Below the pieces are notes generated by a model. The model did no database searches and was not told the DNA's origin. It worked only from the letters and a program-made list of their open reading frames with translations. The position numbers and the translations under genes were made by a program. A stretch of 64,000 nucleotides of DNA, taken from Pseudomonadota bacterium (GTDB taxonomy: Bacteria; Pseudomonadota; Gammaproteobacteria; Burkholderiales; Burkholderiaceae_C). The stretch covers positions 186,001-250,000 of the forward strand of contig JAJZUV010000002.1 in the NCBI GenBank assembly GCA_021848345.1, in the 5' to 3' direction. Below, one piece after another: positions 52,041-60,186 of the stretch; positions within the stretch are counted from its first letter, which is position 1; the number at the start of each line of letters is the position of its first letter.

Positions 52041-52091
52041 GGGCTCGCGGCCTGCTAGATTGCCGGGGTCGCCACGCGCCGCCGCGCTCCG

Positions 52092-54110
52092 ATGAGCACT
52101 CCGACCCTTCCCATCCCGAGCCTTTCGGCCCCGCCCCGGCGCTGGCTGTGGTGGGCCATGCTGGTCGCGCTCATCGCGGTGGCGCAGACCTGGCTCGTAT
52201 GGCTGACCATGGATTTCCAGGCCACGCGCCAGCAGCAGCGCGTGGACGCGGTCACGGCCGAGCTGGCGGCCCAGCTGCGTCACCGCCTGTTCATCGACAC
52301 GCAGCGCGTGGCCGCGCTGGCCGACTCCACGCAGGCGCCCGCCGAATGGCGGCGGGAGGCCGCGGCGCTGTTGCTGTCGCAACGCGAATTGCTGCGCGTG
52401 GAGCGCCGCGACGCTTCGTCGCGGGTGAGCACGGCGGTCGACAACCCCTTGCACAAACCCCTGTTCTCGGTGCTCCCGCGCGACCAGCTCGATTTCGCCA
52501 CGCAAAGCGCCTGCATCGCGGCACGCCGCGCCGGCGAACCGCAGTACTCGCAGAGCTATTTCGTGCCCCTGGGCAACGGCCTGGGCGAGGAGGTGATGGA
52601 TCTGTGCGCGGCGCAGATCGCCGACGCGCACCTCATCGGTTATCTGGTGGGTTCGATCTCGCTGGGTGCACTGCTGGAGAGCGTCGAGAGTCCCGATCTC
52701 GCGCGCAACTACGAGATCTCCTTCGTCGAAGGTGACGGCACGCGCATCGTACGCACGGGCTCGCCGCACGGCGCGGGCGTGTTCGTGGCCGACCGGGTGG
52801 TGGGCGTTCCCGGGCACAGCCTGCAGCTGCATGTGGACAGCGCCTCCGGCCGCCCGGGGGTGATCCCCAACCTGAGCACGGCGCTGGTGCTCGGGCTGTC
52901 GCTGCTGCTGTTCGGCGTGGCGCTGGTGCTCGCCCACGACATGCGCCGCCGCTCGCGGGCCGAACGGGCGCTCGGCGAGTCCCTGGCCTTTCGCAAGGCG
53001 ATGGAGGATTCGGTGCTGGCGGGACTGCGCGTGCGCGACCTGCAGGGGCGCGTCACCTTCGCCAACCAGGCCTTCTGCGACATGGTGGGCTACGCGCCGT
53101 CCCAGCTGCTGGGGCGCGGCGAGCAGCGCTACTGGCCGGAGGCGGCGACCGCGGCGGGCGAGCGCCCCGCCTCGCAGGGACGCGAAGCCGAATTCGTCTC
53201 CAGCGGCGGCAGGCGCTTCCCGGTGATGATCCACGAATCCCCGCTGCTGGATGCGCACGGCCGCCAGACGGGATGGATCTGCACCGCGCTGGACCTGAGC
53301 ACCCAGCGCCGCATCGAGGACGTTTCGAGGCTCCAGCAGGAGCGGCTGCAGGCCACGGCCCGGCTGGCCACGGTCGGGGAGATGGCTTCGCTGCTCAGCC
53401 ACGAACTCAACCAGCCGCTGTCCGCCATTGCAAGCTTCGCCGCCGGTTCGATCAACCTGATGAACGATCGGCAGGCGGCGCCCGAGCCTTCGCTGTTGCT
53501 GCAGGCGATGGAGCGCATCGCCGAGCAGTCCGAGCGTGCCGGACGCATCATCCGCAGCGTGCAGGACTTCGTGCGTCGCCGCGAGCACGAGCGCCTGTCC
53601 ATCGATGCGGACCTGCTGGTCGAGGCCATCCTGCCCCTGGTGCGCATGCAGGCGCGGCGCAGTGCCGCGCGTGTCGAAGTGCACGTGGCGCAGCCGGCGC
53701 CGCGCGTGCTGTGCGACCGGACCATGATCGAGCAGGTGCTGATCAACCTCGCGCGCAACGGCATCCAGGCCATGGAGGCATGCGTGCAGGAACCCGAGCC
53801 GCTGCTGCGCATCGAGGTGCGCGCACTGGGCGAGGGGCTGGTGGAGTTCGCCGTGGTCGACCGCGGACCGGGGGTGGGCGAGGAGGTGCGCGCGCAGATC
53901 TTCACCCCGTTCTTCACCACCCGCGAGGAGGGCATGGGCCTGGGCCTGAGCCTGTGCCGCACCGTCATCGAGCAGCACGGCGGATCCCTGGACTTCGACA
54001 ACCTGCGTGACGCGGCCGGGCGCGTGATCGGCGCGCGTTTTCGCTTCACGCTGCCGGCCGCCCCGCGCGGGCGGGCCCGGGCCAGCGCTCAGGACTCCAA
54101 AGATGTCTGA
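52092..54110 (+). CDS. Membrane sensor histidine kinase (DctB-like with PAS)
   Basis: Protein of 672 residues. One membrane segment (about 20-40), a periplasmic sensing region (about 45-255) and a second membrane segment (VLGLSLLLFGVALVLAHDM) are followed by a PAS domain (MEDSVLAGLRVRDLQGRVTFANQAF), the H-box LLSHELNQPLSAIASF, N-box INLARNGIQAM, and the G-boxes VDRGPGVGEE and GMGLGLSLC. This H-box type is typical of DctB/FixL kinases. Its partner response regulator overlaps by eight bases; transporter genes for carboxylates follow, so it likely senses a carboxylate. Confidence 0.92.
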   Translation: MSTPTLPIPSLSAPPRRWLWWAMLVALIAVAQTWLVWLTMDFQATRQQQRVDAVTAELAAQLRHRLFIDTQRVAALADSTQAPAEWRREAAALLLSQRELLRVERRDASSRVSTAVDNPLHKPLFSVLPRDQLDFATQSACIAARRAGEPQYSQSYFVPLGNGLGEEVMDLCAAQIADAHLIGYLVGSISLGALLESVESPDLARNYEISFVEGDGTRIVRTGSPHGAGVFVADRVVGVPGHSLQLHVDSASGRPGVIPNLSTALVLGLSLLLFGVALVLAHDMRRRSRAERALGESLAFRKAMEDSVLAGLRVRDLQGRVTFANQAFCDMVGYAPSQLLGRGEQRYWPEAATAAGERPASQGREAEFVSSGGRRFPVMIHESPLLDAHGRQTGWICTALDLSTQRRIEDVSRLQQERLQATARLATVGEMASLLSHELNQPLSAIASFAAGSINLMNDRQAAPEPSLLLQAMERIAEQSERAGRIIRSVQDFVRRREHERLSIDADLLVEAILPLVRMQARRSAARVEVHVAQPAPRVLCDRTMIEQVLINLARNGIQAMEACVQEPEPLLRIEVRALGEGLVEFAVVDRGPGVGEEVRAQIFTPFFTTREEGMGLGLSLCRTVIEQHGGSLDFDNLRDAAGRVIGARFRFTLPAAPRGRARASAQDSKDV

Positions 54111-54777
54111 CTCGCCGGCCGCACACCTGCCCCTGGGCCTTCCCACGGTCTACCTGGTGGATGACGAGCCGGTGGTGCGCGACGCGCTCGCCTGGCTGCT
54201 GCGCTCGCGGCGCCTGCTGTGCGAGGCCCATGCCGACGCCGGCTCCTTCCAGTCCATGCTCGACGCCGCGCTGGCGCAGGATGCCGCGTGGCCGCGGGCG
54301 CCTTGCTGTCTGCTGCTGGACATCCGCATGCCCGGCACCAGCGGCCTGGTCCTGTTCGAGGACCTGGCGCGGCGCGGGCTGTGCGAGGCGATGCCGGTCA
54401 TCTTCCTCACCGGTCACGGGGACGTTCCCACGGCGGTGGCGGCGCTCAAGCGCGGAGCCTTCGATTTCGTGGAGAAGCCGTTCTCCAACAACGCCCTGGT
54501 GGACCGCGTGGAGCAGGCGCTGCACGCCAGCGAGACGGTGATCCGCGCGCGCCAACAGCATGCCGCGCTGCAGCAACGCCTGCGCGACCTGACCGAACGG
54601 GAGCGCCAGATCCTGGATCTCATCGCCCGCGGCGATTCGAACAAGCAGATCGCACGCGACCTGGACATCAGCGTGCGCACCGTGGAGGTCCATCGCTCGC
54701 GGGTGTTCGACAAGATGGGCGTGCGCTCGGCGGTGGAACTGGCCAACCGGCTGCGCGAACTCGGCGCGGGGAGATGA
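54103..54777 (+). CDS. FixJ-type response regulator
   Basis: Protein of 224 residues. The receiver has VDDEPVVRDA, the phospho-Asp in LLLDIRMPGTSG, FLTGHGDVPTAVAALKRGAFDFVEKPF, which is the FixJ/NtrC type, and then a LuxR helix-turn-helix (LTERERQILDLIARGDSNKQIARDLDISVRTVEVHRSRVFDKMGVRSAVEL). It overlaps the kinase gene by eight bases. The likely target is the tripartite transporter operon 108 bases downstream. Confidence 0.93.
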   Translation: MSDSPAAHLPLGLPTVYLVDDEPVVRDALAWLLRSRRLLCEAHADAGSFQSMLDAALAQDAAWPRAPCCLLLDIRMPGTSGLVLFEDLARRGLCEAMPVIFLTGHGDVPTAVAALKRGAFDFVEKPFSNNALVDRVEQALHASETVIRARQQHAALQQRLRDLTERERQILDLIARGDSNKQIARDLDISVRTVEVHRSRVFDKMGVRSAVELANRLRELGAGR

Positions 54778-54885
54778 TCGGAGCGAGCCCGGTACGTAAT
54801 CTCCACATGCGACGGCGCCCCCGCGCGCTCTACAGTTCCATGCAACCCCGGCACGACCGCGGGAAGGACAAACTGGGAGACATGC

Positions 54886-55368
54886 ATGGCGCCGGCGTCC
54901 CCGCGCACGAAAGACCGCATGGCCGCACTGCTGCTGCTGGCGCTGGGCGCCGGCGTGGCGTGGAGCGGGCATGTCTACGGCGTGGGCAGCCTCACCCGCA
55001 TGGGCGCGGGCTACTTTCCCATGCTGCTGGGCCTGCTGAGCATCGGCGTCGGCCTGTTGCTGGGACTGGGCACGCTGGCGCGGCGCGCCCCGGGCGCCGC
55101 GCCGCGCGACCCGCGGCTGCAGCGGCGCCACGGCGCCGACCCGCGCGGCGCCGCCCTGCTGTTGCTGTCCATCGGATCCTTCATCGTCTTCGGGCGCTAC
55201 GGGGGCATGGTGCCCGCGACCTTCGCCTGCGTGTTCCTGGCCGCGCTGGCCGACCGCGGCAACCGCCTGCGCGACGCGCTGCTGCTGGCCGCCGCGGCCA
55301 CCGCGCTGGGCTATCTGGTGTTCGGCCTGGGCCTGCAGTTGCAGTTCAACCCCTTCCAGTGGGGCTGA
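54886..55368 (+). CDS. tctB: Tripartite tricarboxylate transporter small membrane subunit
   Basis: Protein of 160 residues with four membrane segments, beginning RMAALLLLALGAGVAW and containing GAGYFPMLLGLLSIGVGLLL, the TctB hallmark. With the large subunit TctA it forms the membrane part of a TTT-family importer driven by an ion gradient. ATG at 54886, no close ribosome site in the first six bases but GGGAG lies just upstream. It starts the operon. Confidence 0.88.
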   Translation: MAPASPRTKDRMAALLLLALGAGVAWSGHVYGVGSLTRMGAGYFPMLLGLLSIGVGLLLGLGTLARRAPGAAPRDPRLQRRHGADPRGAALLLLSIGSFIVFGRYGGMVPATFACVFLAALADRGNRLRDALLLAAAATALGYLVFGLGLQLQFNPFQWG

Positions 55369-55378
55369 GAGAGCGTCC

Positions 55379-56905
55379 ATGGAACACAGCCTGCTCGATC
55401 TCTGGTACGGCTTCGGCGTCGCGCTGCAGCCGGCGCACCTGCTGTGGGCGGTGGTGGGTGTGCTGCTGGGCAACATGGTGGGGGTGCTGCCGGGTCTGGG
55501 GGCGCTGACCACCATTTCCATGCTGCTCCCACTGACCTATGCGATGGCTCCGGTGCCGGCCATCCTCATGCTCGCCGGCATCTTCTACGGCTCGCAGTAC
55601 GGCGGGGCGATCGGCGCCATCCTGCTCAACCTGCCCAGCCATCCGCCGCATGCGGTGACCTGCCTGGACGGCTATCCCATGACCCGCGCCGGGCGCGGCG
55701 GAGCGGCGCTGGGCGTGACCATGCTGGCCTCCTTCTTCGCCGCCTCTGTGGGCATCGTGGTGATGATCTTCCTGTCGCCCTACCTGGTGCGCATCGCCTT
55801 CAAGTTCGGCCCCGCCGAGGTCAGCTCCATCATGCTGCTGGGCCTACTCGCGGGTGCCACGATGTCGCGCGGCTCGCCGCTCAAGGGCGTGGCCATGACC
55901 CTGTTCGGCATGATGTGCGGCGTGGTGGGCACCGACGTCAACACCGGCGTGCTGCGTCTGACCTTCGGCATGCCTTCGCTCAGCGACGGCGTGGAACTGG
56001 GCGCGCTGTGCATGGGACTGTTCGCCATCGCCGACTTCCTGGTCACCGTGAACCGTGAGCGGGTGGTGACCGAGCACGCGCGCATGTCCATGCGGGACAT
56101 GCGCCCGACCCGCGACGAGCTCAGGCGCTCCTTGCTGCCGATGCTGCGCGGCACGCTGGTGGGCACGCTGTTCGGTGCGATTCCCGGCACCGGCCCGACC
56201 ATCACCACCTTCATCGCCTACGCGCTGGAGCGCAAGGTCTCGCGCCACCCCGAGCGCTTCGGCAGCGGCCTGATCGAGGGCGTCGCGGCGCCCGAGGCGG
56301 CTTCGCACTCCAAGACCCAGGTGGACTTCATCCCGACCCTCACGCTGGGCATTCCGGGCGACGCCGTGATGGCGCTGCTGCTGGGGGCATTGATCCTCAA
56401 GGGCATCGAACCCGGTCCCGAGCTCATCACCGCGCACCGGGACATCTTCTGGGGCCTGGTGGCCAGCTTCTGGATCGGCAACGTGCTGCTGCTGGTGCTC
56501 AACGTGCCCATGATCGGCGTCTGGGTGCGCCTGCTGCGCGTGCCCTACCGCCTGCTTGTTCCCGCCGCGGTGTTCTTCACCTGCATCGGCGTGTACAGCG
56601 GACGCAACAGCCTGTTCGACGTCGGCGAGCTGGCCGTGTTCGGTGTGCTGGGGGCCGTGTTCCTGGTGCTGGAATTCCCGATTTCGCCCATCATCCTGGG
56701 TTACGTGCTGGGGCCCTTGCTGGAGGAGAACTTCCGCCGCGCGCTGCTGCTGTCGCGCGGCGATCTGGGCGTGTTCCTGCAGCGGCCGATCAGTGCCGGC
56801 TTTCTCGCCGCCTGCTGCCTGGTGCTGGGCGTGCAGCTGGCTTCGTGGCTGCGGCGCCTGCGCATGGCGCCGCCCTTGGCCGCCGGCGAGGGGGTCGCGC
56901 CGTGA
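55379..56905 (+). CDS. tctA: Tripartite tricarboxylate transporter large membrane subunit
   Basis: Protein of 508 residues with about 12 membrane segments. The hallmarks GNMVGVLPGLGALTTISMLLPLTY, AGIFYGSQYGGAIGAILLNLPSHPPHAVTCLDGYPM, GTLFGAIPGTGPTITTFIAYALERKVS, EGVAAPEAASHSKTQVDFIPTLTLGIPGDAVMALLLGAL and FPISPIILGYVLGPLLEENFRRALLLSRGD define TctA. It follows tctB by 10 bases and overlaps the first binding-protein gene. Confidence 0.95.
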   Translation: MEHSLLDLWYGFGVALQPAHLLWAVVGVLLGNMVGVLPGLGALTTISMLLPLTYAMAPVPAILMLAGIFYGSQYGGAIGAILLNLPSHPPHAVTCLDGYPMTRAGRGGAALGVTMLASFFAASVGIVVMIFLSPYLVRIAFKFGPAEVSSIMLLGLLAGATMSRGSPLKGVAMTLFGMMCGVVGTDVNTGVLRLTFGMPSLSDGVELGALCMGLFAIADFLVTVNRERVVTEHARMSMRDMRPTRDELRRSLLPMLRGTLVGTLFGAIPGTGPTITTFIAYALERKVSRHPERFGSGLIEGVAAPEAASHSKTQVDFIPTLTLGIPGDAVMALLLGALILKGIEPGPELITAHRDIFWGLVASFWIGNVLLLVLNVPMIGVWVRLLRVPYRLLVPAAVFFTCIGVYSGRNSLFDVGELAVFGVLGAVFLVLEFPISPIILGYVLGPLLEENFRRALLLSRGDLGVFLQRPISAGFLAACCLVLGVQLASWLRRLRMAPPLAAGEGVAP

Positions 56906-57933
56906 GCGAGGCTCGGCATCGCCGCGACGGGGGCGCGCCGGGGCGGCGCGCCGTCCCGCCGTCGCCGGCCCGGCGCCGCCTGCTGGCCCTGCTGGGCACG
57001 GCGTGCCCGCTGGCGGCCGCGGGCGGCGTGTCCGAAGCCTGGGCGACGGAGCCGCTGCGCATCATCGTCGGCTACACCGCCGGCGGGGCGGTGGACACGC
57101 TGGCGCGCCTGGTGGGCGCGGCGCTGTCGCGCTCGCTCGGGGAGCCGCTGGTGGTCGAGGACCGCCCCGGGGCGGGCGGCAACCTGGCGGTCAAGCTCAT
57201 GCTGCAAAGCCGGGCCGACGGGCGCACGCTGCTGCTGGCGGCGAACGCGCTGGCGGCGAACGTTTCCCTGTACCAGCCGCCGCCCTTCGACCTCGAGCGC
57301 GACATCGTGCCGGTGGGCATGATCGGGCGCGTTCCGGTGCTCATCGCCGTGGGCGCGGATTCGCCGCTGCGCAGCCTGGCCGACCTGTTGCGCAGCGCGC
57401 GTCGCAAGCCCGACAGCCTGACCTTCGCGTCGCCAGGGATCGGATCCACGCCGCACCTGGCGATGCTGCAGTTCGAGCATGCCGCGCATGTCCGGCTTCG
57501 CCACATTCCCTACAAGGGCGGTGCGCCGGCCATTGCCGATGCGCTGGCGGGCGAGGTCGACTGCGTGGCGGTCAACGCCCTGGAGGTCGTGGACCTGGCG
57601 CGCAGCGGGCGCATGCGCGTGCTCGCGCTCATGAGCCCGCGGCCGTCGCCCCGGTTCCCCGGCGTTCCCACCATCGCGCAGTCGGGCTATCCCGGTTTCG
57701 CCGCCTCGGTCTGGTACGGGTTGGTGGCGCCCGCCGGCACGCCGCGCGCGACCGTGCTGCGCCTGAACGCCGCGCTGGGCCAGGCCCTGGCCGACCCCGC
57801 GGTGCGCCGCCCGCTGTTGGGTGCCGGCGGAGAGATCGACCCCGGAACGCCCGAGCAGTTCGGCCGCCTGCTGCTGTCCGAACGGGCGCGCTACGCGGCG
57901 CTGATCCGCAACGAATCCATCCGCACCGAATGA
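56902..57933 (+). CDS. tctC: Bug/TctC periplasmic binding protein 1
   Basis: Protein of 343 residues. The GTG start at 56902 overlaps the tctA stop (GTGA). A twin-arginine-like leader (ARRRLLALLGTA) ends near AWA. The Bug fold shows IIVGYTAGGAVDTLARLVGAALS, VVEDRPGAGGNLAVK, HIPYKGGAPAIADALAGEVD and VWYGLVAPAGTP. Bug proteins bind carboxylates or similar solutes for TTT transporters. Its direct coupling to tctA makes it the probable cognate receptor. Confidence 0.92.
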   Translation: MSEARHRRDGGAPGRRAVPPSPARRRLLALLGTACPLAAAGGVSEAWATEPLRIIVGYTAGGAVDTLARLVGAALSRSLGEPLVVEDRPGAGGNLAVKLMLQSRADGRTLLLAANALAANVSLYQPPPFDLERDIVPVGMIGRVPVLIAVGADSPLRSLADLLRSARRKPDSLTFASPGIGSTPHLAMLQFEHAAHVRLRHIPYKGGAPAIADALAGEVDCVAVNALEVVDLARSGRMRVLALMSPRPSPRFPGVPTIAQSGYPGFAASVWYGLVAPAGTPRATVLRLNAALGQALADPAVRRPLLGAGGEIDPGTPEQFGRLLLSERARYAALIRNESIRTE

Positions 57934-57995
57934 ACCGTCCGGCCCGCGCAGGCGGGCCGGCGGACACGGCTTTTCGACCCACAGGAGACACTCGC

Positions 57996-58973
57996 ATGCA
58001 TCGCAAACCCTGGCGCGCTGCCGCCGCGGCCCTCGGCCTGATCGGAGCCCTGAGCGGGGCGCCGTCCCATGCCGCAGGCTTTCCGGACCGCACGCTGACC
58101 ATCGTCGTACCCTTCGCCCCCGGCGGAGGCGTGGACATGATCGGTCGCGTGCTGGCCCAGCAGATGTCCAAGGAAACCGGGCAGACCGTGCTGGTCGACG
58201 ACCGGCCCGGCGCCAGCGCCAATCTGGGAGCCGGCTATGTGGCGCGCGCCAAGCCGGACGGCTACACCATTCTGCTGGCCGCCAACGGACTGGCCGCCAA
58301 CGCCACCCTGTTTCCGGACGCGCCCTTCAATCCGCTCAAGGACTTCGTCCCCGTGGGCAAGGTCGGCGAGGCGCCGCTGGTGGTGATCGTGTCGCAGAAA
58401 TCGCGCTTCGAAAACCTCCGCCAGCTGCTCGACGAAGCGCGCGCGCATCCGGGCAAGCTGACCTTCGGTTCGGCCGGCAACGGCAGCTCGCAGCACCTGG
58501 CCGGCGAACTGCTCAAGATGGACGCCCACATCCAGGCCCTGCACGTGCCCTACAAGGGCGGCGCGCCGGCCACCACCGACCTGCTGGGCGGGCGCATCGA
58601 CTTCATGGTGCAGAACCCGCTGGAGGCGCTTCCGCTGCTGCGCTCGCACCAACTGCGCGCGCTGGCCGTGGCCAGCGATCAACGCCTGAAGCTGCTGCCC
58701 GACGTGCCCACCGCGGCGCAGGCCGGGCTGCCGGGTTACGAGGCCTCGGTGTGGTGGGGCGTGGTGGCTCCGGCCGGGACCCCGGAACCGGTGGTGCACA
58801 AGCTCAACGAACTGCTCGACCAGGCGCTGAACGATCCCGCCACCAAGGCCAGGCTCGAGTCCATGGGCGTGGTCGTGCAGGCCGGCACCCGCCAACAGTT
58901 CGGCAGCTTCCTGCACGGCGAAGTGTTCAAGTGGCGCAAGGTGATCCAGACCGCGCATATCCACGTAAACTGA
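57996..58973 (+). CDS. Bug/TctC periplasmic binding protein 2
   Basis: Protein of 325 residues with a Sec signal peptide ending SHA-AGF. It shows FPDRTLTIVVPFAPGGGVDMIGRVLAQQM, VLVDDRPGASANLGAGYVARAKPDGYTIL, GSSQHLAGELLKMDAHIQALHVPYKGGAPATTDLLGGRIDFM and PGYEASVWWGVVAPAGTP. It is clearly related to the preceding binding protein but has a different leader and ligand loops. ATG at 57996 follows AGGAG, 62 bases after the first copy. It may widen substrate range or act as a sensor. Confidence 0.93.
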   Translation: MHRKPWRAAAAALGLIGALSGAPSHAAGFPDRTLTIVVPFAPGGGVDMIGRVLAQQMSKETGQTVLVDDRPGASANLGAGYVARAKPDGYTILLAANGLAANATLFPDAPFNPLKDFVPVGKVGEAPLVVIVSQKSRFENLRQLLDEARAHPGKLTFGSAGNGSSQHLAGELLKMDAHIQALHVPYKGGAPATTDLLGGRIDFMVQNPLEALPLLRSHQLRALAVASDQRLKLLPDVPTAAQAGLPGYEASVWWGVVAPAGTPEPVVHKLNELLDQALNDPATKARLESMGVVVQAGTRQQFGSFLHGEVFKWRKVIQTAHIHVN

Positions 58974-59026
58974 GCCTCCACGTGCGTGCGGCAGGGGGCC
59001 GCGCGCAGGTGTTCCCCGTGAATGAC

Positions 59027-59617
59027 ATGCCTGGCACCGAGCCCGCCGCCGCCGCGGACCGGGTGCAGCCCACGATGGGCTGCACCCAGCTTTTCTGGAT
59101 GTTCAGCCACATCACCATGCTCGGCTTCGGCGGTGTGCTGCCGTGGATGTACCGCGTGCTGGTGGACCAGCGGCAGGTGCTGTCGGCGCAGGAGTTCCGG
59201 GAACTGTTCGCGCTGGGCCAGGTGCTGCCGGGGCCGTCCATCTGCAACATGGCGGTCATGGTCGGGTACCGCCATGCCGGCGTGGCCGGCGGCGCGAGCG
59301 CGCTGGCCGGCATGATGCTCGGCCCCATGGTGCTGATGATCCTGCTCGGGCTGGGCTACGAGTCGCACGGACGCTCGCCGGTGCTGGCCTCGGTGCTGGC
59401 GGGCATGTCGGCCGCGGCGTCCGGCCTGATCGTGGTGATGGCCCTGCGCATGGCCGCCGGCCTGCCGCGGCGCTGGCGCAGCGGGATCGTGGCGCTGCTG
59501 GCACTGCTGGGCATCGCCGCGGTGCACCTGCCGCTGTGGCTGGTCCTGGCGGCGCTGGCGCCCTTGGGCATGCTGCTGCTGCGAGGCGAGCAGCCTGGTG
59601 CGGGGAAGGCCCGGTGA
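59027..59617 (+). CDS. CHR-family permease, N-terminal half protein
   Basis: Protein of 196 residues with about five membrane segments. It matches the chromate transporter (CHR) family domain: FSHITMLGFGG, QEFRELFALGQVLPGPSICNMAVMVGYRHAGVAGGASALAGMMLGP. The family has two such halves, either fused or as two short genes; this is the first of two. GTG at 59018 in the same frame is an alternative start. The next gene overlaps by four bases (GTGA). Despite the family name, the substrate in this context may be an organic anion. Confidence 0.85.
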   Translation: MPGTEPAAAADRVQPTMGCTQLFWMFSHITMLGFGGVLPWMYRVLVDQRQVLSAQEFRELFALGQVLPGPSICNMAVMVGYRHAGVAGGASALAGMMLGPMVLMILLGLGYESHGRSPVLASVLAGMSAAASGLIVVMALRMAAGLPRRWRSGIVALLALLGIAAVHLPLWLVLAALAPLGMLLLRGEQPGAGKAR

Positions 59618-60156
59618 GCCATCGCCTGCTGGTCGCCTGGGCGATCTTCAAGTACTTTTGCGCCATCTCGATGATGGCGGTCGGCGGCGGCGTGGTGTCG
59701 CTTACACCGCAGATCTACCGTTTCGTCGTGGTCGAGCACCACTGGCTCAGCCCGCAGGGTTTCGTGGCCGCATTCAGCATCGCGCAGGCCGCGCCCGGAC
59801 CGAATTTCCTCTATGCCACGTTGGTGGCGCTTCAGGCCGGTGGCGTGCTCGCCGCGGTGGGCGCCACGCTGGCGCTGGTGGTGCCGCCCGCACTGCTGAC
59901 CCTGGTGGCTCTGACGGTGCGCCTGCGCGGCCGTGCCCGCGAGTTCATGGGCCTGTTGCGCTTCTCGCTGGCGCATGTGGCCGTGGGCATGATGCTGGCC
60001 ACCGCGATCGCCCTGGTCGGCGCCGCCGACACCGGCTGGGCGACGGCGGCGCTGACCGCGTTGACCGTGGTGGCGGTGATGCGCTGGAACGCGCATCCGC
60101 TGCTGCTGATCGGTGCCGGCGCGCTGGGCGGTCTGTTGCTGGGTCTGCACGCCTGA
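59614..60156 (+). CDS. CHR-family permease, C-terminal half protein
   Basis: Protein of 180 residues with about five membrane segments: LLVAWAIFKYFCAISMMAVGGGVVSL, LSPQGFVAAFSIAQAAPGPNFLYATLVALQAGGVLAAVGATLALVVPPALL. It has the second CHR signature (Q-x-APGP-N). The GTG start overlaps the stop of the first half. Short-chain CHR pairs work together as a heterodimer. It follows the TTT genes on the same strand and is convergent with the PiT gene. Confidence 0.87.
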   Translation: MSHRLLVAWAIFKYFCAISMMAVGGGVVSLTPQIYRFVVVEHHWLSPQGFVAAFSIAQAAPGPNFLYATLVALQAGGVLAAVGATLALVVPPALLTLVALTVRLRGRAREFMGLLRFSLAHVAVGMMLATAIALVGAADTGWATAALTALTVVAVMRWNAHPLLLIGAGALGGLLLGLHA

Positions 60157-60186
60157 CGGCCCTGCGCGGCGCCGCCACGTGCGTGC

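Noticed and set aside
52041-52091. Search for the missing LysR effector domain by frameshift
   Set aside because: All three frames end within the 51 bases or enter the kinase gene; no effector-domain sequence is present, so a simple frameshift is not the cause.
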